A DNA stretch of 64,000 nucleotides from Atriophallophorus winterbourni (GCA_013407085.1 JACCGJ010002676.1:1-64000); one strand, 5' to 3'; counted from the stretch's first letter, positions 9,590 through 21,622 are shown. Numbers and translations are program-made. Notes: generated from the letters alone by a model not told the origin.

Positions 9590-10318
9590 CAATCCACCAG
9601 CGGAGTCCAGCAAGGATTCGTGCTATGTCCGCTCCACTTTTTATTATACATAAACGATCTAACCCACACCGTCATATAATCCAAAACGGATGATCTAAAA
9701 ATTTGGACGCCAATTAGTTCTGCAGGTGATTGTGAGAAACTGCAAATGGATTTAGATAACTTGTCAAATTGGGCGACCATGAACGATTTGACGTTCAACA
9801 TAAGGAAAAGTAAGATGCTTTACCTTGGCAAGAATGTTCCTTGGACATATCGATTGGTAAGTAAAAACTTTACAGCTCGTTGGAAAAACATCATGGAGTA
9901 TGGATAAGTGGAAACCTGAAAAGCCGGTGTACTGCCGGAATATATATATATATATATCTCGACAGGCGAACTGGTGTTTAGATATCTTTCGAAGAATATT
10001 TGGAAGATTCTTGCTGGTAACGCTACACAAAATAATGAGCGTCTAACTTCGTCCTAAGATGCAGTATGCTGTAGAGGTCTTGGCTCATTGGCTGCGAAAA
10101 GATATTGCTCTCTTTGAGAAAATCTATCATAAAGAAACAAAGTTAGTGATAGGTCTTCGCGAAATTGGACTTATGCACACAAAAGAACATCAATCATGAG
10201 CCTTACATTTGATATTCTCTATTCGTTTTATACTAGTATATTTTTCACATTTTGATTCTTACCGTATTCCTGTGGTGTTGTGAAGTAATAACTTTTTAAC
10301 CATAAATCCTTGAAATGC
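9590..10318 (+). pseudogene. Decayed CR1-like LINE RT fragment
   Basis: In the forward strand, broken by several stops, one reads TSGVQQGFVL.PLHFLLYINDL (motif B), a TDDLKIW remnant of FADD, KLQMDLDNLSNWATMNDLTF and a C-terminal RRIFGRF..VTLHKI. The end (TATTCCTGTGGTGTTG ... CATAAATCCTTGAA) matches the tail of the 61.4-63.8 kb element, so it belongs to that subfamily. A TA-rich run (9941-9957) interrupts it. Confidence 0.7.
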
Positions 10319-11599
10319 ATTTCGTTTAGATTCGGTAGAAAATTTTCAAAATGGTTATTTATACGGAAGAGTTGATTATTTTCAATGAAACAAATTACTC
10401 GCATCGAGGTTTTTGATTGATTTTTCAGAACGGAACTACCAATAGATTGATAGATAAAAGATCCCCCCGGTGAAATGCTAATTCCAAACTAGTTTAGCGC
10501 AACGGTCTCAATGATGGGCATTTGAAATGACAATGAGGTAACATCTGTCAATCAATATGAAGACAAACGAGCATCCATTATTTTTTCTGCGGAAAATTTC
10601 ATTATACCAAATGATAAATTATAGTCGATTATTTCGAAACGGATTATGTCTAATCTGTGACGAGAATTGCTTTACAATACATGACAAAATTAGAACAAAT
10701 CGTATTATATATATATATATATTATATATATATATATATAGTATATATATCGATCCTGGTGGTTCGAAGGAGAAATATAAGTGATTCCAAGTATGGAAAT
10801 GGGTGGGAAAATGTTGGTGGGAATTCTATGTTTGGGAGTTTGTTTTCCAAGTGCGTGTGTATAAATCAAACACTGCTGATTTTCTTGATCCTCAGTGCTG
10901 GCGTAGAAAAAAATGAAGTTTTTCGGAAATGATTAACATGTTCGACACACACACATATATATATATTGAATTTTTGAAACATTTGTTTATTTACAAACCA
11001 ATTCTGTCAATTACAAACATGAGAACATCTAAAAAAATGAAATTGAATTCACACGCACGATACACTCAACCGTATGGGTCTTGTACGAATAAGATAGAAA
11101 TTAGTTTTGTCTTAAAAACACCACGTAAAATCGAAGAACATATATTTTTGTTGAATGGGACCATATCTATTGCACAAACAGAAAAATACAAGTTTACCAC
11201 CAAAAAGCAAAATTTCATAACAAGGATTTTAAAATTAAATGAAAATTATCAAAATTAAATTTATCGATAATTTAAATCATTTTCAATGTTTTACATAACA
11301 TATTCTGGTTAGTTTCCGATTCAAAAATCAGCTTCTACTTTGGATAGCTAGGTGATTTGAAATATAACTGTGACAAACTAGCACATATTGAAAGTAAGAA
11401 ATTACGTTTTTGGTTTTAGTATCAGCTGTGACTCCAAAGGGTAAAATCTATTGCCAAACTGCGCCTAAACATTACCAGGCAGAATTTAGTATCGTTTATG
11501 TGAACGCACAGCGGATGATTCTTCACTTGACAAATGTGAACTAACTAGAAGTTCGGCAGAAACCTTATAATGAATCAGATTCAGACTCAAAACATCTCC
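10319..11599. other. AT-rich region with microsatellites
   Basis: Contains (TA)n runs at about 10704-10750 and 10957-10967. Open frames here run through these repeats and show no domain. Confidence 0.5.
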
Positions 11600-11765
11600 A
11601 GAAAAAGGTTGTCAAAATGAACAGAGATCAAAATATTCATTTGCATTCTTTTCCGTCACACACACCCCACGACCGGTTTCGTGCTGTTTGCACTCATCAG
11701 GTAAGGACTGTGAGATCAGGATCCCCATGCGCTTGAGATTATGTTTGAATTATATTTGCTCAGCC
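11600..11765 (-). repeat. HHR repeat copy (antisense orientation)
   Basis: The reverse complement contains CTCAAGCGCATGGGGATCCT, then the hammerhead block, then GTGTGTGTGACGGAAAAG and GCAAATGAATATTTTG, in the same order as the 235-nt units at 54.5-54.86 kb. It is a partial unit. Confidence 0.7.
11665..11706 (-). ncRNA. Hammerhead ribozyme, intact core
   Basis: On the minus strand: stem I CCTTAC, core CTGATGA, stem II GTGC-AAACA-GCAC, GAAA, a short palindromic stem III ACCGGT, cleavage-site C, and GTGGGG closing stem I (four standard pairs and two G-U). All conserved hammerhead core bases are present. The zero-loop ACCGGT suggests it folds best as a dimer. Predicted cleavage follows the C of GGTC. 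Confidence 0.75.
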
Positions 11766-11819
11766 AATCCTAAGTTGCTTGAGCAGGGCACATGTCATGG
11801 TAGGCAATGCGGATGTTAT

Positions 11820-12390
11820 GATAAGCTTGATCAAGATCAATTAATTTACCAAGGACATTAGAAATAAAGTCGATAGAAGGGACACTTTCTTGCCTGAACT
11901 GTGTTGCTCAAAAGGAGAAGGTCAGGTTTTACGGTAAGTTAATCGGATCTGATAAGACTTTGGGGTGCACACATGCGAATTTTAGAATGTCTTCAAGTCA
12001 AGTTTGCATGGTATGTCACTATTGGATAAGAATGTAAGACCAACCTGCTTAAACACATGTGCCGATGCACATGTAGAATGGGGTTAAACCAATTATCATG
12101 AACAAAAATTCTCATTTGCATGAAAGTTCTATCACACACACCACAACCAGTTGGTGATAGAATTAAACAATGTTATTCTCGAGTATATATCGGGAAAACC
12201 TCCAGAGAAACTATTACTAGGATCAACTAAAACAAAAAGCGAATCGGGAAGGAATACTATAATTCTATTGAATGTCAACCATAGATCCGGGATACAACCG
12301 TAGATAAACAATTCCTGCACGCGGCGTGGTTCTCGATAACGTGGAGGCGATCATTTGAGGTTAAAATCTCATAAAACGAAAATCTGTATC
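11820..12390 (+). pseudogene. Decayed PLE with embedded antisense HHR repeat
   Basis: 11820-12003 reads, with frame breaks, EGTL-CLNCVAQKEKV and GKLIGSDKT, equivalent to RT thumb residues of the 7-kb PLE. 12165-12390 reads RVYIGKTSRETITRIN and degraded KRIGKE, IRD and VKSYRE-like pieces of the GIY-YIG domain. Between them, where about 100 residues of linker should be, lies a minus-strand fragment of the HHR repeat (12010-12165). Confidence 0.7.
12010..12165 (-). repeat. HHR repeat fragment inside a PLE remnant
   Basis: The reverse complement shows GTTGTGGTGTGTGTGATAG, GCAAATGAG, GGTTTAACCCCATT and CAGGTTGGTCTTAC..CTTATCCAA, in unit order. The ribozyme's 5' half is missing, so it cannot cleave. 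Confidence 0.65.
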
Positions 12391-12749
12391 TGCATACATT
12401 TTCAACACACACACACCGTGTGTGTTGTTATTTTTCAAGCCAATGGGTAGTGGCAACAGGATTAACCCTTGTTTATATGAACAGAATTCGTGATGAGACG
12501 GTTAAAATAAAATAGCTGTGCGATTATCAAGGTCTAGTTTTCGGTTCAGGAGCGGATACACAATAACGCGTAGGACCCACGGTGTGCATACTGATTACAC
12601 AATCAGACTAATCCGTCAGCGAAAATGGAGCATACCTGACCACAAATCACAATTAATGTTTATTGCGCTTGTATCAAAGAAATACCCGGGTATTTATTAT
12701 TCGGGAACCGTCACTTTTCGAATGCTATGTTTCATGTTGCTTAACTTGT
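12391..12749. other. RTE 3' flank, otherwise no recognised feature
   Basis: AT-rich. The part next to 12750 probably includes the short 3' untranslated end of the RTE element on the minus strand. Confidence 0.4.
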
Positions 12750-12902
12750 TTAATCCCTTGAGTTCCTGGAGGAACATAGGGCCTCAACAACTTGTCTCCA
12801 GTTTGGTCTGTCCATAGCAGCCAGTTGGATGTCGTTCCAGTTAAGTCCACTCTTGCGGATTTCCGCTTCACACGAGCGTTTCCAAGATAGCCTTGGGCGT
12901 CC
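12750..12902 (-). pseudogene. C-terminal end of RTE ORF (after a CR1-like insertion)
   Basis: On the minus strand 12902-12750 reads GRPRLSWKRSCEAEIRKSGL, then WNDIQLAAMDRPNWRQVVEA and a TAA stop at 12752-12750. This is the usual C-terminus of an RTE-type polyprotein. The matching upstream part ends at about 15600 (WNPIGKR), so the intervening 2.7 kb is an insertion. Confidence 0.8.
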
Positions 12903-13102
12903 AATTCAATTCAATTCAATTTTAATGGTCTAAAAAGCATATAGCTTGATAAAAACCACAAAATAATATGGGAATTACGAATAACATGGGTAGAAAAACG
13001 GGATTTGTTTGCTTACTGAGCAGTTCAGGAATCAAGTAAAAAATCCATTGGACAGAAACCGTTTTCAAAGTTCAAAGCTTTTATTTTGTAAAATATATAG
13101 GT

Positions 13103-14619
13103 TCAAAGTTTGGATTGGTCAACATCAAATTGTCTAAATTCGATTTGAATATTTCCAAGTTCGGTGAATGTGCAACATTCGTTGACATACATCAGAAAAA
13201 AGTGGTCCAAGCACTGATCCCTGCGGCACCCACTCGTTACTGCAATAGGTCGTAACAAAACACCATCAACCCTCACTCGAATGTCACGGTCGCGGAGATA
13301 ATCCTCAAACCAGGCTAGTAATGAACCCTTGATTCCACATAGCTCCATCTTTTGTAGTAACAGACTGTGGTTGACACGATCGAATGCTTTTGACATATTA
13401 AGATAACAAGCGTGTACTGTGAGACCTTTATTTACAGCTTGTGTCCAGTCATCGAGGGCGAGCAGAAGGTTTGAATGCAAGAGTGTCTTTTTCTGAAGCC
13501 GTGTTGTTCGACTGCGAGCAAGCAATTGTCTAACAGAAGTTTTGTGACGCTGTTTGCTATGAGGCGCTCCATCACTTTAGAGATCACCGGTAGTAGTGTT
13601 ACTGGTCGATAGGTGGATACTTCGGAACGGTTTCCTCCTTTGTGGATGGGGGTAATGATGCCATTCTTCAAATCACAGGGAACGAAACTTTGGGTTAAGG
13701 AGAGGTTAAACAAGTATGTGAGAGGCGTACACAAAGTATAAGCACAGTTTTTAAGAATCAACGGGGTAATTTCGTCATCTCCGGGAGATTTTCTCGTGTT
13801 GAGATTTAGCAATGTGCGGAGGACACTCTCCGAGGTAATAGTTAGTTGTTGTAAAACATTTTCGGGTGAGATGATGGGAGTTAAGGGGCAGGTAACGGTG
13901 TTTCCTGGGCTGAAGACAGTGGAGAAGAAATGGGCTAGGACTTCGGCAGATTGCGATGCCGTGGTTGTTGTTCCATCACGTGCATTTAGAGCGGCAACTC
14001 CTGGTTTCACCCTTGACCGGTTATTTATGATCTGATAGAGAATTTTTGTGTTTGATTCCATTTTGTGGAGTAAATGATTTTGATAATTCAGTTTGTCATC
14101 AACAACAAGTTTGTTTACCTTATTTCTCAGCAAACGGAATGTCTCCCAACTCTCAACAGTGGTATCATGTCGATGAGCTCGCCATGCAGCATTTCGCAAG
14201 GTCAACCATTTTCGTGTTCGGCTTCTCAGCTTAAATGTATATCCATTATTTTGCACCTTCGGAACAAGATGAGAGTGCATTTCAACGGCAAATTTAAGTT
14301 CGGTTATCATCCACTGCCATTGATCGTGCACGTTGTCGGACTTAAGACCAGGGTCTGTGGCGTTCATAAGAGTAGATTTAAGTTGTGGAAAGTCAATTTT
14401 TCTAATCACCTTGTTGATGTCACTTGTTCTGATTGCCTGGCAAATATAGTCAAACGTAATAACTAAGTGGTCACTGAGTCCTATTGGAGCTTCATAAGTG
14501 AGACTTTCAATCACGTGCTCTTCATTTGTCACTATTAGGTCCAAGATAGACGGCGTATCAGTACCACGAAATCGGGTATTGTTGAAAATATGGTTGTAGA
14601 GTGGAATTTCTTCTAGCAA
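13103..14619 (-). pseudogene. CR1-like reverse transcriptase, two frames, catalytic part deleted
   Basis: The first frame (14619-13432) has the end of the endonuclease (TPSILDLIV, IGLSDHLVITFDYI), the linker, and RT motifs SPGDDEITPLILKNC, NGIITPIHKGGN, YRPVTLLPVISKVMERL and EQHGFRKRHSC. A frameshift near 13500 leads to 13525-13103: LDDWTQAVNKG, CYLNMSKAFDRVNHSLL (motif A) and TSGCRRDQ, a damaged form of SGVPQGS (motif B). Motif C (FADD) is absent, because the frame runs on into unrelated 3' sequence. Confidence 0.85.
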
Positions 14620-15208
14620 CTGTTGAAATAAAGCATTTAAGGAATTTTCTGGATGAAACTGAATTTCCCTTAAAGTTCGGCAGATTAAAGTCTCCGATCA
14701 GTAGAAGTCTGCCGCGGTATCTGGTAGCCGCTAAGCGTATATTTGCAAGTAATGCTGAATTGTAGGCTTCGTCGGCTGAGGGCGAACGGTAAATCACACC
14801 CACTATGCATTTTTCCCCTGCTGTTACATTCAGCGAACACCATAATGTGTCTTGCAGTTGTAAATCGTCATCAGTGATCTCTTGGCAGAGCAGTCTCCGA
14901 ATGTGGCAAAGCGCAACACCACCTCCTCGAGTCAGTCGATCGCGACGAAGTAGAGACATACCTTCAATGGCAACTTCATTGTCTGTTAAAGTTGGATGAA
15001 ACCATGTCTCAGTTACAGCAATCACGTTTGACGAGTGTGTGGTAGTTAGTTCAGTAAATTCGTGTAGTTTGTTTGTCAAGCATTGGGCATTCGTATACAA
15101 AAAAATTGACAGTCGATGTTGACAGCAAACAAGGTTCATTTGAGCAGTTAATTTGAGTACGTGTGGTAGGTAAATTACATCACCGACTCCGATGTAGTTG
15201 GTCGACAT
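14558..15208 (-). pseudogene. CR1-like AP endonuclease domain
   Basis: 216 residues with VTETWFHPTL (catalytic E), RGGGVAL, VGVIYRSPS and LIGDFNLPNF (catalytic D/N), in the order of LINE apurinic-like endonucleases. It overlaps the RT frame and is joined to it by a frameshift near 14600-14680. Confidence 0.85.
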
Positions 15209-15600
15209 CCGTTTTCTGGAGCAGGAGTCCCGGCATCAATGTGCTCAGTACCAACAGGTCCGGCAACTTCCACGATAGAGCCGGTTTTCAGGTGTTTACC
15301 GATAATTTTGATCTCTCATGGAGCTTTGTATCGATACTGTTTCCAGTTGGTAGGCACGGTGTTCACCATAATGGTGGTCAATGTTTCAGTTTAAGGGGTC
15401 GTGGACCATTACCTTCGTAATTCAATGACTTCGGGATTCGGAACGTATCGATAACCGTTACATTGGTGGTTTGGATAGCATTACAAATAAATCTCCACTG
15501 TTGTAGGTCGTGGTTGGATTTAAATTTTGTATCTGAACCGGTGGCATCTTCTGGGACATTTGAGAGAATAAGGGTGTGTTTGTTGCGATCGTTTGTTTTA
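15209..15600 (-). pseudogene. CR1-like ORF1 remnant
   Basis: On the minus strand 15590-15378 reads LILSNVPEDATGSD, DTFRIPKSLNY and GPRPLKLK. This is the pattern of the small RNA-binding-type ORF1 proteins of CR1-like LINEs. A similar FRIPKSTNY piece occurs in the 47.6-51.8 kb element. The rest, to about 15210, is frame-broken. Confidence 0.55.
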
Positions 15601-16900
15601 TTTTGGTTACCTTCCGGTGGCGATTTTGTCCGCCCGATTTTGTCCGACCCATCTCTTCCCGATTGGGTTCCATACCAGAGCATGACGCGTGATGTCATCA
15701 TAAGGTTTCCGCAAGGTGTGCCCAAACCATCTCCACTTTCTTCTACTGATCTGCTGGGCGATCGGGTCCTCAGCAGCAGTCTGCCACAGGTCTTGATTCC
15801 TTATATTTTCTGGCTATTTTACCCCAATAATTCGACGAAGGTAATCATTGTGGAATCATTGCCATCGGCCAGAAGACTTTGCTGTCACTCGCCAAGTTTC
15901 CGATTCATAGAGTAGCACGGATTTGACGTTGCTTCTGAATATACGGAGCTTCGTGCGTTTTGATAGAACCTTCGACTTTCAAATGCGTTACAAATCTATG
16001 AACGCGTTTAAGGGCTTTGCCTATTCTGGCGACTATGTCTTCATCCGTGCCACCACTCATTGAAACAAGGCTGCCGAGGTAGACGAATTGCGTGACGTCT
16101 TTAACTGCTTTACCATTGATGGTGATTGATGGGTACTCATCAGTTAGCACACGGAGGACTTCTGTTTTTTCGGTATTCACGCGTAGTCCTGCATATGAAG
16201 CAAAGTGTGCTAGTCTATCGGTCTTTCTCTGAAGACTTTGGGGGTCACGTGATATCAAGCAGACATCATCAGCGTATTCCAGATCCTTCAAATGGTCGGA
16301 TTCCTTCCAATCGATACCGTTCATCTCACCTTTTACTGTCTGTTTCATTATTCAGTCTATTACCAACAGAAAAATCATTGGGGACAACAGGCATCCCTGG
16401 TGGACGCCAGTTTCAACTGCAAATGAATCGGTCAGTCTTCCGTTGTGAATTACCTGACAGGAGACACCTTCATACAGCTGCTTTATGAAATCCATCTACA
16501 GCGGTGAGACCCAATAGTGTGGCAAAAGCTTCCATATGAATTCGCGGTCCACACTGTCGAAGGCTTTCTCAAAATCTATGACTTTGAGGCAAAGAGGCGA
16601 TTACCATTCAATGCTTTGTTCAATTATTATGCGGATGGTCGCAATTTGGTCGATACCAGACTTTGGTTTTCTGAAGCCCGATTGCTCTGGCTGTAACACT
16701 TGATCGATAGCGTCGCGCAAACGCAGAAGGATGATGCGTGTAAGTACTTCACTAGGGACTGATAGCAGCATGATACATCGCCAGTTTTTGCATAGCTTTA
16801 GATCCCCTTTCTTTGAACTCTCTTCCAATCATTTGTGACCCTTCTTTTTGACCAGATTTTCTGCAGCACAGGAAGTAACATATCAGCCGAGGTGTCCAAA
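15600..16900 (-). pseudogene. RTE reverse transcriptase, frameshifted
   Basis: Pieces in order on the minus strand: GIPPEALKADLDTS-like around 16900, NWRCIMLLSVPSEVLTRIIL and EQSGFRKPKSGIDQIATIR (16828-16601), a DFEKAFDSVDREFIW motif A (about 16500-16600), then 16348-15905 with LEYADDVCLI (catalytic YADD), INGKAVKDVTQFVYLGSLVS and GKALKRVHRFV. The C-terminus continues to about 15600 (WFGHTLRKPYDDITRHALVW). At least two frame changes separate these pieces; the catalytic residues are all still present. Confidence 0.85.
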
Positions 16901-17012
16901 TCAGCCTTCAGAGCTTCTGGTGGAATCCCATCTGGACATGGTGCTTTGCCATTCGTCAGCGATTTTAAGGCAAACAGGATCTCATTTCGACCGGGGGGAT
17001 CGGTGTTTACGT

Positions 17013-18416
17013 CTAGAAAATTTGCTGCAGGGGGATGTCAATGACTGAAGTAGGTGCTGGTGGATTTAGGAGTTCGATGAAGTGCTCCATCAATCGATTT
17101 CTTTGCGCCGATTCCTGATTGACAAGGTTACCTTCACCGCCGTAAGGTATTTTTCTTCCTAATAAGGTTCTGGTAATGTTGTAGACGGTGTTCAGGACTC
17201 TCTTTTCTGCTGCATTTTCCGCCACCGTTGCCAGCATTTCATAGAACCGCCTCTTGTCACTTCTGGCACGTCGTTTCACGTCTTTATTTAGGGAGCCGTA
17301 TTGTTTGATCAGTTGGTTTTTCTGCTTGGTGTCCTTACACCGGAGGATCTGTTGTTTCAGCTGCCTTCTCGAGTTGATCAGTATCCAAGTCTCACTCGAG
17401 ATCCACTCTTTGTCTTTCTTTACCCGTCTGCCAATTACGTGCTTACAAGTGTCTTGCCAACAGTCTTTCAGAGCGGTCCAGTGTTCATTTATTGGGAGTT
17501 CAGGGGTTAAGTTGTTGAGCGTTTCGAATCTGTTTTTCAGTGAGATTGAGAAAATCTCTCTTGTACGCTCTTCCCTTAGTTTCTGCGTGTGATAATTCAC
17601 ACTAGGCCGACTGCCGGTTTCGTAGAAAGCTCTCAACTCGATTTTAATTGTGGACATTAGAAGGTAGTGGTCTGAAGCAACATCCGCACCTCGCATTACG
17701 CGTGTATCAAGGAGACTATGTCTCCATTTTCGTGAAATCGATAGGTGATCGATTTGATTGGCAGTAACACCATCAGGTGATGTCCAGGTGGCCTTGTGGA
17801 TGTTTCGGTGTTGAAAGATGCTGCCTCCGATGACCAGATCGTTGAGCGCGCAAAAATCTGCGAAAAGTTCACCGTTCTCATTCATTTCACCTAGGGCATG
17901 CGTACCCATCACAGATTCTCTCCCTGTGTTGTCTGGACCCAATTTCGCGTTCATGTCACCCATCAAAATCTTGATATCTCGCTTGGGTGTCTTGTCTAGG
18001 ACAGACTGCAGACGCACGTAAAATTCTTCTTTCGACTCAAGGCTAGCATTGTTTGTGGGCGCATAACATTGAATTACCGTCACATTTCTCCCCTTGGAGT
18101 TGAATCTGGCTGTGATTATCCGTGAGTCAACGGGTTCCCATTCAATGAGAGCGCCTGCAACCATTGGGAATAGCATAATGGCGACGCCTTCTGAATGACT
18201 ATGGTTCTCATCTTCATGACCTGAGTAAATAATCCGTTCCCCAGATGTCAAAACCAAAATACCAGAACCATTCCATCTAGTTTGACATATTCCCAGCAGT
18301 TGCATACCATGCCTTTGCATTTCTTTCGCGACCTGTACAGTCTTTCCGGTCTCGTACATCGTACGGACGTTCCGTGTGGCAAACTTTGTTGTTGCTCTCA
18401 TCGACAGAAGATTCAT
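17013..18416 (-). pseudogene. RTE endonuclease and linker ORF
   Basis: 467 residues, uninterrupted. The N-terminal 230 residues form an AP endonuclease: FATRNVRTMYETGK, QTRWNGSG, VIQCYAPTNNA, ILMGDMNAKLG (catalytic D/N) and ASDHYLLM (catalytic D/H). The following basic linker includes KDKEWISSETW and KRRARSDKRRFYEMLA, as in RTE polyproteins. The RT follows after a frameshift at about 16900-17010. The start at 18416 begins right at the endonuclease, which suits an RTE ORF2. Confidence 0.88.
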
Positions 18417-18900
18417 CTGCTGACTGGCTTCCGGTGGGCTTCATTTTTACCTCAGATGGGGTTTCTTCTCGATTCAAGCATGGAGATGTTACTTTGGTAT
18501 GACATGTTGCTTTGGTTTCAGTAGCCGTTTGAGGTTTTTACAGAGTGGGGTTGCTGACCCCGCGTCTAACCCTTCTCCTTGGGACCGTCCTCCGCGGAGT
18601 ATTGTGATTGTGTAATCCGCAGGAGGCGGAGGTTTGAAATCAGGCTTTCCATACCCTAGATGGATTGCTCTGTCAGGCTGACGAGCTTCATCTACCCCAA
18701 GGCGAACTGGTTTTAAGGCGCAAGTCACCCGCCTTCGACCCTTCTCCCGGCAGTAGAAGCAGTTCCGCCGCACACAGGCCAGGAATTGGGCTTCGTTTGT
18801 CAGAGGCTATTTGAGACGCACGCCGTATGGGAGCATTTCGTAGGTAGCGGGAGATTATCCCCACCACCACCGACGGCTGTGACAACCTTGGGAACCTTGT

Positions 18901-20309
18901 TTCATGTTAGTTCAGGATAATTCAAATACATCGTTTTTAACGAATATACTTACTTACTTATGATTACTAAAGCAATACAAAATCAGAAAATATTGAATTA
19001 GATTGCGCGTTCTTATCACTTGGTTTATCAAGGCGAAAGTTTCAACATATGAACCTCAATTAAGCAAACAAAGATAAACCTGTGTAGTGGAGCACATCAA
19101 ACAGTGTCATGCATCAATATGGCGAAAACTTGAATCAACAAACCAACGACTCCTTATCAAATGGACAAAGGTTGTTTAGTAAATTGCACACGGGCAAGCT
19201 CCTTTTTCTCTACCAGTTTGCAGAGAATAGACAACCGAACGGAGACAGAGAAACAAAACGTTTAATTTATTTTATTTCTCACCACCTTAAGCCCGATGAA
19301 ACAATTTTTTCGGAAAGCAACATTTTATTTTATTTACAGTTTCCCATTATGCATTACAACTTTTGTCTTAATTGATTGTGCTACAGGAAAACGGTGTTGA
19401 ACAGATACACCGTTCATCCATTAGAAACAACAGCTGGTTTCAAAACGTGACTGGTAGCATTCTTTGATCAAATTAGAGATTCGTGTATATCCGTGAACAA
19501 GACTTCCAAACAGGAATAGCTTAATTAAAAAACACATGCATTTCTAATAGTAAAATGCATTCTATAAATTTTGCAAATTTATCACTCCAGTATGGCATGC
19601 ATTTTTTTATAATAGTTACTCTGTTTTTGAAGCAAATTTATCAGCTTGTAAATTATTCAATCTCGGAAAGTAGCATCCATTGAAATGGAAATGTAATACA
19701 CATTTCCCATGAGTAGAATTATTGAAATTTTCAGCGCTTCTATATCTCAACCGTCGCATTTCATTGCATCGTTAGAAACCCGATTAAAACATATTTTATT
19801 GATCTGTGCCGCAAAGACAATTAAATACCTAAATGTAACCTCATAGACTTATTGACAAACAATTATTTCAGACTGATAGAAAAATGAACATTTTTAAATA
19901 GTGGTTTTAAATTTTTTGCACAAGAGCGAACAAAACACGCTCAGAAATTAAATATTTAGGTTATTTCTAAATTCAATCTACTGATGTGAAATTTGATATA
20001 TCCTCGAAAAATATAATTATTTATCAACGCCTTATATTCTAAGAATATGAAAGATTTATTCGTGAATATTTGAAATTTTAGCTTTCAATTAACGTTTAAA
20101 AACTAGAAAGAAGAAACACGGTACTAAATTAAGAAATATCCATGGGATAAAGTTTTTGTATATTATTGTTTTGATACACACATCTTAAGGCGTAAGAGAA
20201 TTAATAATCGCTGATTATGATATGGTTATTTTCGAAATAGCAACATGATGTGCTTTGATCGACTTGTATAAAAAATTGAGATTTGGCAAGTTCTCTACTC
20301 TATTAACTG
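18901..20309. other. No recognised gene
   Basis: AT-rich, with a short TACT repeat at about 18948-18961. The 88-codon frame at 19109 has no domain I recognise. Confidence 0.45.
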
Positions 20310-21600
20310 CATGCATTTTAGAATGTTGAGCGTTTGCCAACTATTGAACACTTACGTACTCCCCCACTCTTGATGAGCTCAAAAGAACAATTTACTGCTT
20401 ATCAAGGGGAAAGTTTTCCCGGTGACGACGGAATTCCACCCGAGATAATCAAATACTGCAGAGCAACTGTAATTCAGACAATTCATCGATTGCTTCTTAA
20501 GTGCTGGCAGGAAGATTAGCACCAAAAATAATCATCCTATTTGCGAATAAGTGTAATAGAGGAAATTTCATGAATTACAGAGGAATCTCCATTTTGAATT
20601 TTGTATGCAAATTGTTTGCTAAAGTTATATAGATGAGGCTTTAAGTTGTAGCTGATAAATTTTAGTCTCAATGTCGCTTTTTCAGGGGAAGATCAACCAT
20701 TGACATGAGCTATTCTTCAAGACAACTTAAAAATATTCCGGGAACAGCGTATGCTGATATGATACAACCGGAACGTTTCTTTACGTCAGCAGTGAGGGTC
20801 TTTTCAAAATGCTCTATCTTATATGTTGCCTTCCAAGACTGCGCAAACGCGTTTATTCTTTCCACTATAGCTAAAAATGCTAAATGCTAAAAACATTGTA
20901 ACTGTTGCAGCTCAGAATGATTGATATTTGCCGAGACGTTGAATAGGGTGTGTTCTAGCTTGCATGCTACTGAAGCACTCTTTTAGAACGAAAAAGAACG
21001 TGAACTTGAGAGCACAAACAAATTTACAGTATGTATTCATCCATGATCAGCTCTTTGCCGAAAAATAGCCATTATGGTTCACTCCCACGAAAATCTCCAG
21101 TGGCTAATTGACTGTTTTTCGTCAGTATGCAAAAACTTTGACCTGACAATCAGCATAAAACAAAACCCTGAAATGACTCCCATGATCACTGTGTGAAAAC
21201 AGTCAGCTTGAACCAGTTCATTTGACTTGAACCATTGCTGATAATCTCTCGCTGGTAACGTAGATTGACAAGCAGAGCTCCCATGTTCTCTCGTTTGCAC
21301 ACTCATGTCTTGGGGAAGCCGCACGCTGATGGTGAAGATAAAGTTGCTGGCAAACAAAGCGTGCGTACTAAATGCTCTATTTAATGGCCTGGACCCTTAG
21401 GGCATGACAAGGACGGATGATAAACGCTTTTTACATTTAATAAGCATCCTCCATATCTTGAACATATCGTGGATAGACAAAATTATGAATAATTGTTTAC
21501 AGAGCATCTTAACCCTATTAGGACAGCGCCACCTACTATGGCTGGGCCATGTGTACCGAATGAAAAAGAGTTGTATTCCAAAAAAATACTCAGCGGCGAG
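20310..21600 (+). pseudogene. Heavily decayed LINE reverse transcriptase
   Basis: The forward strand reads, through many stops, FPGDDGIPPEIIKYCRATV, HRLLLKCWQED, NYRGISI, a SGEDQPLT remnant, ENLQWLIDCFS, HILNISWIDKI and GQRHLLWLGHVYRM. These are ordered pieces of a LINE RT and its C-terminal domain, the same family as the tail at 40.74 kb. It abuts the 3' tail of the minus-strand CR1-like element at 21601. Confidence 0.75.
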
Positions 21601-21622
21601 TTCAAGATTCAAGATTCAAGAT

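Larger units (their letters stand above)
12903..15600 (-). mobile_element. CR1-like LINE inserted in an RTE element
   Basis: In minus orientation it holds an ORF1 end, an AP-endonuclease, an RT and a 3' tail. The tail on the minus strand is GCTTTTTAGACCATTAAAATTGAATTGAATTG, a short TTGAA repeat joined directly to RTE coding sequence. The RT is cut after motif B: the reading jumps from a YVNE-like stretch near 13170 to 3' sequence, so the catalytic FADD region and the C-terminus are deleted. Confidence 0.8.
15600..18900 (-). mobile_element. RTE-type LINE, main part
   Basis: Includes a 5' untranslated region (about 18420-18900), an endonuclease ORF and an RT, all on the minus strand. The coding order and motifs are those of RTE elements common in trematodes. 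It is split at about 15600 by the CR1-like element and resumes at 12902. Confidence 0.85.

Noticed and set aside
12518..12817. 99-codon plus-strand frame
   Set aside because: Its 3' part is antisense to the RTE C-terminus; a shadow.
16955..16975. CTGACGA on the minus strand, a hammerhead core match
   Set aside because: Lies inside RTE coding sequence with no stem II or GAAA at the right distance.
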